Below, piece by piece: positions 8,895 through 17,302 of a stretch of 64,000 nt of DNA. The DNA comes from Anaerocolumna sp. MB42-C2 (GTDB lineage: Bacteria > Bacillota > Clostridia > Lachnospirales > Lachnospiraceae), in the NCBI RefSeq assembly GCF_030913705.1, contig NZ_CP133190.1:4551501-4615500 (forward strand), given 5' to 3'. Each line of letters opens with the position of its first letter. Position 1 is the first letter of the stretch. The notes beneath the pieces were generated by a model. It saw only the letters and a program-made list of their open reading frames with translations, made no database searches and was not told the DNA's origin. A program made the position numbers and the translations under genes.

Positions 8895-10259
8895 TTATCT
8901 CTCCTGAATCGGCACATATTCTTTATGTTTTGCAACATTCTTATACGCAGGACGTATGATCTTACTTGCATTAATCAACTCTTCAATACGGTGGGCACTC
9001 CATCCGGAGATTCTGGCGATTGCAAAGATCGGAGTATATAATTCCAGTGGAAGATCCAACATGCTGTAAACAAAACCGCTGTAGAAGTCTACGTTGGCAC
9101 TGACTCCCTTATAGATTTTACGTTCTTTGGCAATCACTTCCGGTGCAAGGTTTTCAACTAAGTTATATAGTTTAAATTCATCATTTCTTCCCTTTTCTTC
9201 CGAAAGCTTCTTAACAAAACCCTTAAAGATATTGGCTCTTGGGTCGGAAATAGAATATACGGCATGCCCCATACCATAGATAAGGCCGGCCTTATCAAAG
9301 GCTTCTTTATGAAGCAGGGCTGCCAGGTAAGCACGTACTTCATCTTCATCGTCCCAATTTTTAAGGTTCTTTTTCATGTCCTCAAACATTTGGACAACTT
9401 TAATGTTGGCGCCGCCGTGTTTTGGTCCTTTTAAGGAACCTAAGGAAGCTGCAACAGAAGAATAGGTATCTGTACCCGTGGAAGTTACCACATGGGTTGT
9501 AAAGGTAGAATTATTACCGCCGCCATGTTCTGCATGTAATACTAAAGCTACATCTAAGATTTTGGCTTCCAGAGGAGTATATTTACTGTCCGGCCTTAAC
9601 AGATGAAGAATCAATTCAGCTGTAGAAAGGTTCGGGTCCGGTGTATGGATATATAAGCTCTGTCCGTCATGATAATGGCGGTATGCCTGGTATCCGTATA
9701 CGGACAGCAGCGGAAATAAGGAAATCAGCTGGAGGGACTGTCTCATTACATTGGGTATCGTGATATCCTCAGCCATATCATCATAGGAATATAAAGTTAG
9801 TACACTTCGCGCCAGTGTATTCATCATATCACGGCTTGGAGCTTTCATAATAATATCACGGACAAAGGATGTAGGTAAGGAGCGGTATTCTCCCAATAAT
9901 TTTTTAAAATTCTTAAGTTCTTCATTATTTGGCATTTCACCAAATAAAAGAAGATAAGTAGTTTCTTCAAAACCATAACGGTTTTCCTTAATAAATCCAT
10001 CTACAATCTGTTCAACGTCAATACCACGGTAGAATAATTTGCCTTCACAGGGAACATATTCGGCATCAACGATAATGTGGGAGCGTACTTCAGCAATCTC
10101 GGTAAGTCCGGTTAAAACGCCTTTACCGCTTACATCACGTAAACCGCGTTTTACATCATATTTCGTATAAAGAGCAGGATCAATTGCACTATTCTTTGTA
10201 CACAAATTTGATAAAGCTAATATTTCCGGCGTAATGGTTGAAAAAGTGTTGTTGTTCAT
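8895..10259 (-). CDS. gltA: Citrate synthase
   Basis: A 454-residue citrate synthase condensing acetyl-CoA and oxaloacetate. The catalytic histidines and aspartate are visible: His245 in HAEHGGGNNS, His281 in GPKHGGAN and Asp391 in VDFYSGF. The frame can be extended eight codons upstream to a TTG at 10283, but that stretch contains the AGGAGG, so the ATG at 10259 is the real start. It is monocistronic, with no aconitase or isocitrate dehydrogenase beside it, and probably serves glutamate synthesis in an incomplete cycle, as is usual in anaerobic clostridia (inference). Confidence 0.95.
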   Translation of the reverse strand: MNNNTFSTITPEILALSNLCTKNSAIDPALYTKYDVKRGLRDVSGKGVLTGLTEIAEVRSHIIVDAEYVPCEGKLFYRGIDVEQIVDGFIKENRYGFEETTYLLLFGEMPNNEELKNFKKLLGEYRSLPTSFVRDIIMKAPSRDMMNTLARSVLTLYSYDDMAEDITIPNVMRQSLQLISLFPLLSVYGYQAYRHYHDGQSLYIHTPDPNLSTAELILHLLRPDSKYTPLEAKILDVALVLHAEHGGGNNSTFTTHVVTSTGTDTYSSVAASLGSLKGPKHGGANIKVVQMFEDMKKNLKNWDDEDEVRAYLAALLHKEAFDKAGLIYGMGHAVYSISDPRANIFKGFVKKLSEEKGRNDEFKLYNLVENLAPEVIAKERKIYKGVSANVDFYSGFVYSMLDLPLELYTPIFAIARISGWSAHRIEELINASKIIRPAYKNVAKHKEYVPIQER

Positions 10260-10769
10260 AACTACCTCCTGTTTGCTGGCCAAAATTACAACTTAAGGAT
10301 GAAAAATGCAAAAATATAAATAATCATGTAAGATTCTGCATTTATTTTCATATGTATCACTAATTTTAAAACGAACTATGTAATTATTAAATTAAGTTGT
10401 ATTTCGGATTTTACTGTATACAAGTATATTGTAGCATAAATATGAAGCAATAACAAGAAAATTTACGTTTGTAACAAATAAACAGAAATTTATATTTATA
10501 GATTTAGTATCATACCGTGAACTTATGGAGATTAAATATATCGTAACTTTTAAAATTGTTTAGATATGAATCAGTTTATAATATAATTATTATAATAATA
10601 CATAGTTTGAAGGTAGTTTAGGATTGCTTTTTTTAAGAAAAGCAATTATGATAGAAATAACTAAGAAATAGTAATCTTAGGGATATATATTAAAAGAGTT
10701 TTTGTAAATAATATGGAAGTAAAATTAAAATAGTTTCAATCCATAAACGTATGGATAAAAGGAGGCAGC
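10260..10769. other. Divergent intergenic region of citrate synthase and methylglyoxal synthase
   Basis: About 510 AT-rich bases without a credible gene. The only element I can support is the minus-strand promoter at 10428-10456. No riboswitch motif was recognised. Confidence 0.5.
10428..10456 (-). promoter_or_regulatory. Predicted promoter of citrate synthase
   Basis: Reading the minus strand, TTGTTA (10456-10451), a 17-base spacer, then TACAAT (10433-10428). This would leave a leader of about 160 bases before the start codon. Confidence 0.5.
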
Positions 10770-11255
10770 ATGTTATTAGACGATTTCATTTATTTTAAAA
10801 TAGGAAAGAAAAAGAGTATTGCTTTAATCGCCCATGACGGGAAAAAACAGGAACTGGTTCAGTGGACGGAAAAGAATAAAGAAATATTAAAGAACCATTT
10901 TTTATGCGGTACCGGAACTACGGCACGTCTTATTTCCGATCAAACCGGACTTCCTGTAAAAGGATATAACAGTGGTCCATTAGGCGGTGACCAGCAGATC
11001 GGTTCCAGAATTGTTGAGGGAAATATTGATTTTGTTATATTTTTCTGGGATCCTTTGGAATCACAGCCTCATGATCCTGACGTAAAAGCGCTGCTTCGTA
11101 TTGCCGCTGTTTATGATATACCGATTGCAAATAATGAAGCTACGGCTGACTTTTTAATTACCTCCAAATATATGGATGAAGAATATGACAGGAAAGTGGA
11201 AAACTTCAATAAAAATATGCTTTCCAGAATTGAAAAATTTTCACAGCCGGAGTAA
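10770..11255 (+). CDS. mgsA: Methylglyoxal synthase
   Basis: A 161-residue enzyme that converts dihydroxyacetone phosphate to methylglyoxal and phosphate, a bypass of lower glycolysis when phosphate is short. Family motifs are intact: AHDGKK near 21-26, CGTGTT at 46-51, GPLGGDQQIG at 69-78 with catalytic Asp74, and QPHDPDVKALLR. The C-terminus is slightly longer than the E. coli protein. ATG follows GGAGG. It stands alone between the citrate synthase promoter region and rubredoxin. Confidence 0.93.
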   Translation: MLLDDFIYFKIGKKKSIALIAHDGKKQELVQWTEKNKEILKNHFLCGTGTTARLISDQTGLPVKGYNSGPLGGDQQIGSRIVEGNIDFVIFFWDPLESQPHDPDVKALLRIAAVYDIPIANNEATADFLITSKYMDEEYDRKVENFNKNMLSRIEKFSQPE

Positions 11256-11351
11256 GACTAAGGCCAGTTAATCAAGTAACAAAGGCGCAGTAAAACAGTG
11301 ATAATTAATTATAAATAATTTATAAAATTTTCTTATTACAAATTGATTCAG

Positions 11352-11380
11352 TTGCTATAATCTGCCTTTTATGCTATAAT
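11352..11380 (+). promoter_or_regulatory. Predicted promoter of the rubredoxin gene
   Basis: TTGCTA (11352-11357), a 17-base spacer and a consensus TATAAT (11375-11380). Confidence 0.55.
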
Positions 11381-11428
11381 TTCTTTATCTTTACAACATA
11401 TTTAGCAAACATATGAGATAAAGAAATT
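11378..11428 (+). promoter_or_regulatory. Long leader hairpin / inverted repeat upstream of rubredoxin
   Basis: A perfect 13-bp inverted repeat (AATTTCTTTATCT at 11378-11390, complement at 11416-11428) with a small inner CATAT/ATATG stem overlaps the -10 box and ends ten bases before the ribosome binding site. It could be a regulator-binding palindrome or an mRNA-stabilising leader hairpin. Confidence 0.5.
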
Positions 11429-11450
11429 AAAATTATGGAGGTTTTTTAGT

Positions 11451-11606
11451 ATGAAGAAATATGAATGTCCTTGTGGTTATGTATATGATCCCGAAGTTGG
11501 AGATCCTGAAAACGGAATTGAACCAGGAACAGCATGGGAAGACCTGCCAGATGATTGGACTTGCCCTGTTTGCGGTCTGGATAAAGATGCTTTTACTGAA
11601 ATCTAA
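11451..11606 (+). CDS. Rubredoxin
   Basis: A 51-residue iron protein with the two cysteine pairs that bind a single iron: CPCGY near the N-terminus and CPVCG near 38-42. Spacing, DLPDDWTCPVCG and length are typical of clostridial rubredoxins. It carries single electrons in the cytoplasm, probably to the rubrerythrin downstream and to the flavodiiron protein at 14037. The start follows TATGGAGG. A terminator follows 14 bases after the stop, so it can be expressed well above rubrerythrin. Confidence 0.95.
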   Translation: MKKYECPCGYVYDPEVGDPENGIEPGTAWEDLPDDWTCPVCGLDKDAFTEI

Positions 11607-11620
11607 CAATACATATAGTA

Positions 11621-11655
11621 AGAGAGCGTGTACATTTGTACAAGCTCTCTTTTTG
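11621..11655 (+). terminator. Terminator after rubredoxin
   Basis: AGAGAGC and GCTCTCT arms with an inner GTAC-type pairing, followed by TTTTT; some read-through into rubrerythrin is likely. Confidence 0.75.
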
Positions 11656-11680
11656 AAAAAAAGTGAGAAAGGAACATAGT

Positions 11681-12220
11681 ATGAGTGAAATAAAAGGAAC
11701 TAAAACAGAAGCAAATCTAAAGGCTGCATTTGCCGGAGAGTCAGAAGCCAGGAATAAATATACTTATTATGCGTCCAAAGCAAAAAAAGAAGGGTATGAA
11801 CAGATTTCTGAATTATTTTTAGAAACTGCTAATAATGAAAAAGAACATGCAAAAATCTGGTTCAAACTGCTTCATGACGGTATGCCGGATACTCAGGCTA
11901 ATTTACTGGATGCAGCTGCCGGAGAACATTATGAATGGACTGACATGTATGCTAATTTCGCAAAAGAAGCAAGAGAAGAAGGGTTTGACCGTATCGCGTA
12001 TCTTTTTGAAGCTGTTGCTAAGATAGAAAAAGAGCATGAGGAAAGATACCGCAAGTTATTATCTAATCTGGAAGAAGACCTGGTATTTTCAAAAGACGGA
12101 GATACCGTATGGCAGTGCAGTAACTGCGGTCATATCCATATAGGGAAAAAAGCTCCGGAGAAATGTCCGGTTTGTGACCATCCCCAGGCTTATTTCAGGG
12201 TTTTGGCTAAAAATTATTAA
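11681..12220 (+). CDS. rbr: Rubrerythrin
   Basis: A 179-residue peroxide-scavenging protein. Residues about 10-135 form the ferritin-like diiron domain with carboxylate ligands in GESEARNKY, ANNEKEHA and KIEKEHEERY. The last 35 residues are a rubredoxin-like domain with CSNCGH and CPVCDHP. It reduces hydrogen peroxide using electrons from rubredoxin. ATG 11681 follows GAAAGGAAC and is preferred to a GTG 18 bases upstream that overlaps the preceding terminator. Part of an oxygen-defence group reaching 15.3 kb. Confidence 0.95.
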   Translation: MSEIKGTKTEANLKAAFAGESEARNKYTYYASKAKKEGYEQISELFLETANNEKEHAKIWFKLLHDGMPDTQANLLDAAAGEHYEWTDMYANFAKEAREEGFDRIAYLFEAVAKIEKEHEERYRKLLSNLEEDLVFSKDGDTVWQCSNCGHIHIGKKAPEKCPVCDHPQAYFRVLAKNY

Positions 12221-12224
12221 GTTT

Positions 12225-12297
12225 AACCTTGATTCATCAGCTGGATCAAGGTTACTGTTCACGGAACTGCTGCCTTTGCAGGGGAGTGAACAGTAAC
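12225..12297. repeat. Two overlapping perfect hairpins after rubrerythrin
   Basis: Hairpin one pairs AACCTTGAT (12225-12233) with ATCAAGGTT (12245-12253). Hairpin two pairs GTTACTGTTCAC (12251-12262) with its complement at 12286-12297. They share GTT at 12251-12253 and so are mutually exclusive. No T-run follows, so this is not a standard terminator; it looks like a REP-like palindromic element or an RNA processing structure. Confidence 0.5.
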
Positions 12298-12334
12298 GGA
12301 TTAAGAACTTCAGAGGATATATAAGAATCATGTG

Positions 12335-12362
12335 TTGTAATTAATTAAGATAATGATATAAT
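12335..12362 (+). promoter_or_regulatory. Predicted promoter of the Crp/Fnr regulator gene
   Basis: TTGTAA (12335-12340), 16-base spacer, TATAAT (12357-12362). Confidence 0.5.
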
Positions 12363-12395
12363 AAATTATGATACTCATTTGTCAGGAGGGATGAT

Positions 12396-13073
12396 ATGCT
12401 GTCAGGAGATGATTTGAAATATATACCTCAGGTGTTAACTTTTTGGGATAAACTTAATGAAAGACAGAAAAATTCTATCATAAACAATATAAATCCGGTG
12501 CATTATGAGAAAGGAAGCCGTATTCACAGCGGTGAAAATGACTGTATCGGTGTAATATTAATTAAGAAAGGTGAACTGCGGATTTATATCTTATCGGAGG
12601 AAGGAAAAGAAGTAACGCTTTACCGTTTAAGAGATAATGAGATTTGTGTTCTGTCGGCCTCCTGTATATTGGACAATATTACATTTGATGTCCATGTGGA
12701 TGCGGAAGTTGACAGTGATGTATTACTTATTGATTCTTACTATTACCAGCAACTGTGCAGGCAGAATATTTATGCAGAAAATTTTACGGATAAACTTGTA
12801 ATTGATTCTTTTTCCGAGGTAATGTGGGCAATGGAACAGATATTATTTATGAGTTTTGATAAACGTCTGGCAATCTTTTTATTTGACGAGATAACCAGAA
12901 ACCAAACCGATGTAATAGAACTTACCCATGAACAGATTGCAAAATACATTGGAAGTGCAAGAGAAGTGGTGTCCCGTATGTTAAAATATTTTGCCCGGGA
13001 AGGAATAGTGGAGCTTTCCAGAGGCGGAGTAAAAGTAATTGATAAGAAAAAGTTAAAACAACTGATTTTATAA
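12396..13073 (+). CDS. Crp/Fnr family transcriptional regulator
   Basis: A 225-residue regulator: cyclic-nucleotide-binding fold at about 20-130, dimerisation helix at 130-160, and a winged helix at 165-222 with the recognition helix IGSAREVVSRMLKYF. It lacks the N-terminal cysteine cluster of true FNR, so it should not carry a 4Fe-4S cluster; two cysteines in ICVLSASCIL could serve redox sensing instead, as suggested for related clostridial proteins. Set among rubrerythrin, thioredoxin and flavodiiron genes, it is a candidate controller of that group (inference). Confidence 0.85.
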   Translation: MLSGDDLKYIPQVLTFWDKLNERQKNSIINNINPVHYEKGSRIHSGENDCIGVILIKKGELRIYILSEEGKEVTLYRLRDNEICVLSASCILDNITFDVHVDAEVDSDVLLIDSYYYQQLCRQNIYAENFTDKLVIDSFSEVMWAMEQILFMSFDKRLAIFLFDEITRNQTDVIELTHEQIAKYIGSAREVVSRMLKYFAREGIVELSRGGVKVIDKKKLKQLIL

Positions 13074-13104
13074 ATAACTATTTGAACTTTCCAATCAGAT
13101 AAAT

Positions 13105-13150
13105 AAAACGCGGATAAAATTTGCCATAGAGCAGTTTTTATCCGCGTTTT
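13105..13150. terminator. Bidirectional terminator between regulator and thioredoxin genes
   Basis: A 15-bp stem (AAAACGCGGATAAAA and its complement) around a 15-base loop, with A and T runs at the ends, serves both convergent genes. Confidence 0.85.
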
Positions 13151-13171
13151 GCCTTATGTGGTATCGTTAAA

Positions 13172-13480
13172 TTATTTTAATAAATTTAAAATATTTTGTT
13201 TAGGTTGTACACCGATAGCCGTATTATGAACTTTCCCGTCTTTGATTACCAACAGAGTCGGTATGGACATGATTCTAAATTTCTGAGCAAGTTCTCCTTC
13301 TTCATCAACATTCACTTTACCCACTTTTATATCGGAAACTTCATCTGCAATCTCATCCACGATGGGAGAAACCATTTTACAGGGTCCGCACCAGGAAGCC
13401 CAGAAATCAAGCAAAACCGGTTTGTCGGAATTAATTACTTCTGAATCAAAATTATCTTTTGTTATGGTAAGTATACTCAT
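13172..13480 (-). CDS. trxA: Thioredoxin
   Basis: A 102-residue classical thioredoxin with active site Cys31-Gly-Pro-Cys34 in FWASWCGPCKM and the conserved cis-proline in MSIPTLL. It reduces disulfides in cytoplasmic proteins. It lies about 70 bases downstream of the glutaredoxin-like gene on the same strand, probably co-transcribed; no thioredoxin reductase gene is in the window. Confidence 0.95.
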   Translation of the reverse strand: MSILTITKDNFDSEVINSDKPVLLDFWASWCGPCKMVSPIVDEIADEVSDIKVGKVNVDEEGELAQKFRIMSIPTLLVIKDGKVHNTAIGVQPKQNILNLLK

Positions 13481-13552
13481 AATGTCATCTCCTTTGTATT
13501 ATTGATAACTGTATCATAGAATGATTTCACGGTATTTTCCGTGATTTAGTTA

Positions 13553-13813
13553 CTAAGATATTGCACTGTTAAAAAGTTCTTCTATTACTTTTTTATTGGG
13601 TACGCCCTCATGCACTTTTTCTGACTCCAAATAATAGGTGGGAACGTAATAATAGTCATAAGAATCGGCAACTTCCGGCTCCAGTTCCTCGTCAATAATC
13701 TGAATCTTCAAATCTTTAAATCTAGGATTCTCTTTCATAAGTTCATCCATGATTTTATGGGCTTTTTTGCAGTAGGGGCACCAGCTTGTCTCAAACATAA
13801 TAATTGTTTTCAT
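13553..13813 (-). CDS. Glutaredoxin-like thioredoxin-fold protein
   Basis: An 86-residue single-domain protein with redox motif Cys12-Pro-Tyr-Cys15 (SWCPYCKK), as in glutaredoxins, and a cis-proline in YVPTYYL. Likely a small thiol oxidoreductase. Divergent from the flavodiiron gene and upstream of thioredoxin. The start follows GAAGGGAAG. The partner protein is unknown. Confidence 0.85.
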   Translation of the reverse strand: MKTIIMFETSWCPYCKKAHKIMDELMKENPRFKDLKIQIIDEELEPEVADSYDYYYVPTYYLESEKVHEGVPNKKVIEELFNSAIS

Positions 13814-13975
13814 AGAATGCTTCCCTTCTTTCGTCTTTTAATTACTATATCATTCTTTTTTTGTCCTGTAAATATGTTATAGTCTATTATACTTTCCTTA
13901 ATTTTTCATTTGATTCCAAAAAACGAAATCAGAATTATAGATACAAAGTGGCGGAGAACATTTTTTATAATACTG

Positions 13976-14004
13976 TTGACTAAGTATTTAATTAAAGCTA
14001 AAAT
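13976..14004 (+). promoter_or_regulatory. Predicted promoter of the flavodiiron gene
   Basis: TTGACT (13976-13981), 17-base spacer, TAAAAT (13999-14004). Confidence 0.6.
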
Positions 14005-14036
14005 GGTGTTAATAATATAACAAGGAGGTTTTTACT

Positions 14037-15260
14037 ATGCAGGTAACGAATATTGCGGATGGAATATATCAACTTTCCATTAATGTAGAAAATATATTGT
14101 TTGAAGGTTTCTGGGAAATCCCAAACGGAGTATCTCTGAATTCATATATTATCAAAGGTGAAAAAACTGCTATTGTAGATGGTGTTTGCGGTTGGGATGG
14201 TGTGCCGGATACTCTGTTTGCTTTAATTGAACAGTTAAATATAGCGCCGGAATCCATAGAATATCTTATCGTTAACCATATGGAACCGGATCACTCAGGA
14301 TGGATTGAAGCTTTTAAGAAAATAAATCCGGACTGTAAAATCGTCTGCAGTAAAAAAGCAAAGGATTTATTAAATGCGTTCTTCGGTATAACGGAAAATA
14401 TTACGGTAGTCGGTGATAATGATACGCTGGATTTAGGAAACGGACATATATTAAACTTCGTTGAAATACCAAATGTACATTGGCCGGATACCATTGCTGA
14501 ATTAGATACCCTGACAGGAACTTTATTTTCCTGTGACGCATTTGGTTCCTTTGGTAAGGTAACCTCTTCCGTTTATGCTGATATGTTAACAGAAGAAGAA
14601 CTTGCCTTGTATGAAAATGAAACAGTGCGATATTATTCCAATGTCATTGCTTTTTTCTCCATGCAGGTTAAAAAAGCAGTAACCAAATGTCAGACTTTGC
14701 CTGTTAAAATGATTGCCCCCGGACACGGACTTATTTATAGAAATCCAAATGAAATCATGGATGCTTATTCAAACTATGCAGATTATCAAAAAGGACCTGC
14801 CAGAGAGGAGATAACCCTGATCTGGGGATCCATGTATGGAATGACTGAAAATGCCGTTAACTATGTAATAGATCAGCTTCAAAAGGAAGATATTCTTGTG
14901 CATGTGCATCAGGTACCAAACGATTCCTGGGGTACCGTACTTGCTTCTGCATGGACCTCAACGGGTATTATTTTAGCAATGCCGACTTATGAATTTAAAA
15001 TGTATCCTCCCATGGCTTCAGTTTTAGAAGAATTAGGCAAGAAAAAAGTGAACGGACGGAAAGCGTTTCGTTTCGGTTCCTATGGATGGTCCGGCGGTGC
15101 ACAGAAAGAACTGGATGAAATAATGACAAGACTTAACATGGGCTGGGAATTCATAGAGCCTGTAGAGTTTATGGGTAATCCAAGGACAGAAGATTTAGAC
15201 CGTATCGGTGAGCAGGTTAAAAAACTGGTAGAAGAAGTGAAAGCTGCTGTCCGCGGTTAA
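14037..15260 (+). CDS. fprA: Flavodiiron protein (FprA-type oxygen/NO reductase)
   Basis: A 407-residue, two-domain enzyme. The N-terminal metallo-beta-lactamase domain carries diiron ligands His81, Glu83, Asp85 and His86 in HMEPDHSG and a later GHG. From about 255 a flavodoxin domain binds FMN (WGSMYGMTEN, then MPTYEFK). Clostridial FprA reduces oxygen to water, or nitric oxide, with electrons from rubredoxin, which fits the rubredoxin and rubrerythrin genes nearby. The start follows AAGGAGG. Confidence 0.93.
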   Translation: MQVTNIADGIYQLSINVENILFEGFWEIPNGVSLNSYIIKGEKTAIVDGVCGWDGVPDTLFALIEQLNIAPESIEYLIVNHMEPDHSGWIEAFKKINPDCKIVCSKKAKDLLNAFFGITENITVVGDNDTLDLGNGHILNFVEIPNVHWPDTIAELDTLTGTLFSCDAFGSFGKVTSSVYADMLTEEELALYENETVRYYSNVIAFFSMQVKKAVTKCQTLPVKMIAPGHGLIYRNPNEIMDAYSNYADYQKGPAREEITLIWGSMYGMTENAVNYVIDQLQKEDILVHVHQVPNDSWGTVLASAWTSTGIILAMPTYEFKMYPPMASVLEELGKKKVNGRKAFRFGSYGWSGGAQKELDEIMTRLNMGWEFIEPVEFMGNPRTEDLDRIGEQVKKLVEEVKAAVRG

Positions 15261-15301
15261 TTATTTTTATTTTAATATTTATAATTTAATTATATACATG
15301 A

Positions 15302-15363
15302 TAACTCTTTGCCTAATATAAAGTTATATTTATTTAACATTATATTAGGTGAAGGGTTTTTTT
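15302..15363 (+). terminator. Terminator after the flavodiiron gene
   Basis: CCTAATATAA (15312-15321) pairs with TTATATTAGG, with outer CTTT/AAGG pairing, followed by seven T at 15357-15363. Confidence 0.75.
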
Positions 15364-15455
15364 GTTTATACAAACAATTTAAAAGACTTATATATTTATA
15401 AAAATTAGACATACTTTCTATATACTTTTTAAATAAATAAGAAAGGGATATAACT

Positions 15456-16904
15456 TTGGACAGTAAATTTCATATTCAAGAAGCCACCATATTAGGAATA
15501 CAAAAAGCCTTTTCAAAAAATCTTATACAATCAGAGGAATTAGTTTATCAGTATTTAGAAAGAATAGCCAAATATGACCACGGAGGAATCAAGTTAAATT
15601 CCGTTCTGGAATTAAATGCAGATGTTATCCATATAGCAAAAGCATTAGACTATGAAAGAAAAAATAAGGGAATCCGAAGTAATCTTCATGGTATACCCAT
15701 TTTGGTTAAGGACAATATTAATACAGCGGATAAGATGCATACCAGTGCAGGATCTTATGCCTTAAAAGATTCCTATGCCAGGCGGGACGCATTTCTTGTT
15801 GAAAAATTACGGCAGGCAGGGGCTGTTATATTAGGCAAGGCTAATATGACAGAATGGGCTAATTATATGTCTGATCATATGCCTGCCGGATACAGTTCAA
15901 GAGGAGGACAGGTATTAAATCCCTACGGAATAAATTCATTAAGTCCAGGTGGCTCAAGTGCCGGTTCAGGGGTATCAGTCACCAGTAATTTGTGCTGCGC
16001 TTCTATAGGGACAGAAACTTCCGGTTCCATTATTGATCCTGCCAGTATATTGGGTATCGTCGGTATAAAACCTACAATCGGACTTGTAAGCCGCAGAGGA
16101 ATTATACCTGTTTCTTATATGCAGGATACCGCGGGTCCAATGACCAGGACCGTAGAAGATGCCGCAATTATTTTGGGAGCTATTGTTGGTTTTGATGAGG
16201 AAGATCCCATCACCATCTTAAGCCAGTCAAACGGATATAGTGATTATACCCGGTTCCTGGATAAGGATAGTATGAAAGGGATTCGAATTGGTATACCCCG
16301 GGATTATTTTTTTGATGATTTATCGGAAGAAGAAATTACAATTGTGGAGAGTGCTGTTAAAATTATAAAGCAGCTTGGTGCGGAAGTTGTAGATAACATA
16401 TCTATTCCACAAAGTAAAGAGCTTAGTTCAAAAACTGCTGAATTATATGAGTTTAAAAACAGTATTAATTTTTATTTATCAAATTTAGACAGTCATATTC
16501 CGGTACATTCTTTGTCTGATTTGATAAGCTTTAATAAAACCCATGAAGATATTATGTTGAAATATGGTCAGGCTTATTTTGAAACCGTAGAGAAGACGAC
16601 AGGTACCTTAACAGAAGAAAAGTATGTCTCCCTGCGGTTAAAGGAACTACATCAAAGTAAAGAAAAAATTGATGCGGCACTTAAAGAGCATAACCTGGAT
16701 GCGCTTTTGTTCCCTGGTGATAAAGCGACCCCTATGGTAAACAAGGCAGGTTACCCAATGATTACGGTTCCAGCAGGAACCTTAAAAGACGGAAGCAGTA
16801 TGGGGATTACATTTAATGCGGAAGCATTCAGTGAGCCAAAACTTATAAAACTGGCGTATTCTTTTGAGCAGCATGCTAATAAAAGAATTCCGCCCGATTT
16901 ATAA
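15456..16904 (+). CDS. Amidase-signature family hydrolase
   Basis: A 482-residue amidase-signature enzyme with the Lys-cisSer-Ser triad visible as Lys85 (LVKDNIN), Ser168 (GGSSAGSG) and Ser191 (ETSGSI). The usual nucleophile motif is DTGGSIR; here it is ETSGSIID, a mild departure. No gatB or gatC is adjacent, and the sequence looks more like stand-alone amidases than the GatA subunit. Substrate unknown. The start is TTG after GAAAGGG; no ATG fits better. Confidence 0.85.
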   Translation: MDSKFHIQEATILGIQKAFSKNLIQSEELVYQYLERIAKYDHGGIKLNSVLELNADVIHIAKALDYERKNKGIRSNLHGIPILVKDNINTADKMHTSAGSYALKDSYARRDAFLVEKLRQAGAVILGKANMTEWANYMSDHMPAGYSSRGGQVLNPYGINSLSPGGSSAGSGVSVTSNLCCASIGTETSGSIIDPASILGIVGIKPTIGLVSRRGIIPVSYMQDTAGPMTRTVEDAAIILGAIVGFDEEDPITILSQSNGYSDYTRFLDKDSMKGIRIGIPRDYFFDDLSEEEITIVESAVKIIKQLGAEVVDNISIPQSKELSSKTAELYEFKNSINFYLSNLDSHIPVHSLSDLISFNKTHEDIMLKYGQAYFETVEKTTGTLTEEKYVSLRLKELHQSKEKIDAALKEHNLDALLFPGDKATPMVNKAGYPMITVPAGTLKDGSSMGITFNAEAFSEPKLIKLAYSFEQHANKRIPPDL

Positions 16905-17027
16905 ATAATTGACTTTTATGAATCAAACTATTAATGATAAGGATATATTTTAATAAAAACCGGTAAAATGATGATGAAAAATTAAAAAATAATAAAAATA
17001 TATACTATAATTATATTTTTATTTCCA

Positions 17028-17043
17028 ATAAAAACGTTTTTAT
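17028..17043. promoter_or_regulatory. LacI-family operator candidate 1
   Basis: ATAAAAACGTTTTTAT is a perfect 16-bp palindrome with the central CG typical of LacI-family operators. Confidence 0.55.
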
Positions 17044-17204
17044 ATATTAAAAAGGATGATATACAAAAAATCAGAATTCTAAATAGAATGAATGTAATAA
17101 CTTTATTTATTAAGTTGTATTTATTGTATAAAAATAATAAGAATCATATGATATAAATATAAAATACTAACAAATATTATGATTCATTATACTTAAATTA
17201 TCTA

Positions 17205-17220
17205 ATAAAAATGTTTTTAT
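17205..17220. promoter_or_regulatory. LacI-family operator candidate 2
   Basis: ATAAAAATGTTTTTAT differs from candidate 1 by one central base and lies 177 bp further on, about 83 bp before the lacI start, suggesting autoregulation, perhaps by looping. Confidence 0.5.
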
Positions 17221-17302
17221 GTATTGTAATTTAACATTTTTCGTTATATAATCCAACTTAAGCAGCCATAGGCAGACAGTATAGAAGAATGGAGTGTACA
17301 AA

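Larger units (their letters stand above)
16905..17302. other. AT-rich control region before the LacI regulator
   Basis: Nearly 400 bases with very low GC and no gene. It contains two operator-like palindromes, listed separately. Confidence 0.5.

Noticed and set aside
10260..10283. Eight-codon upstream extension of citrate synthase starting with TTG
   Set aside because: The extension contains the AGGAGG of the internal ATG.
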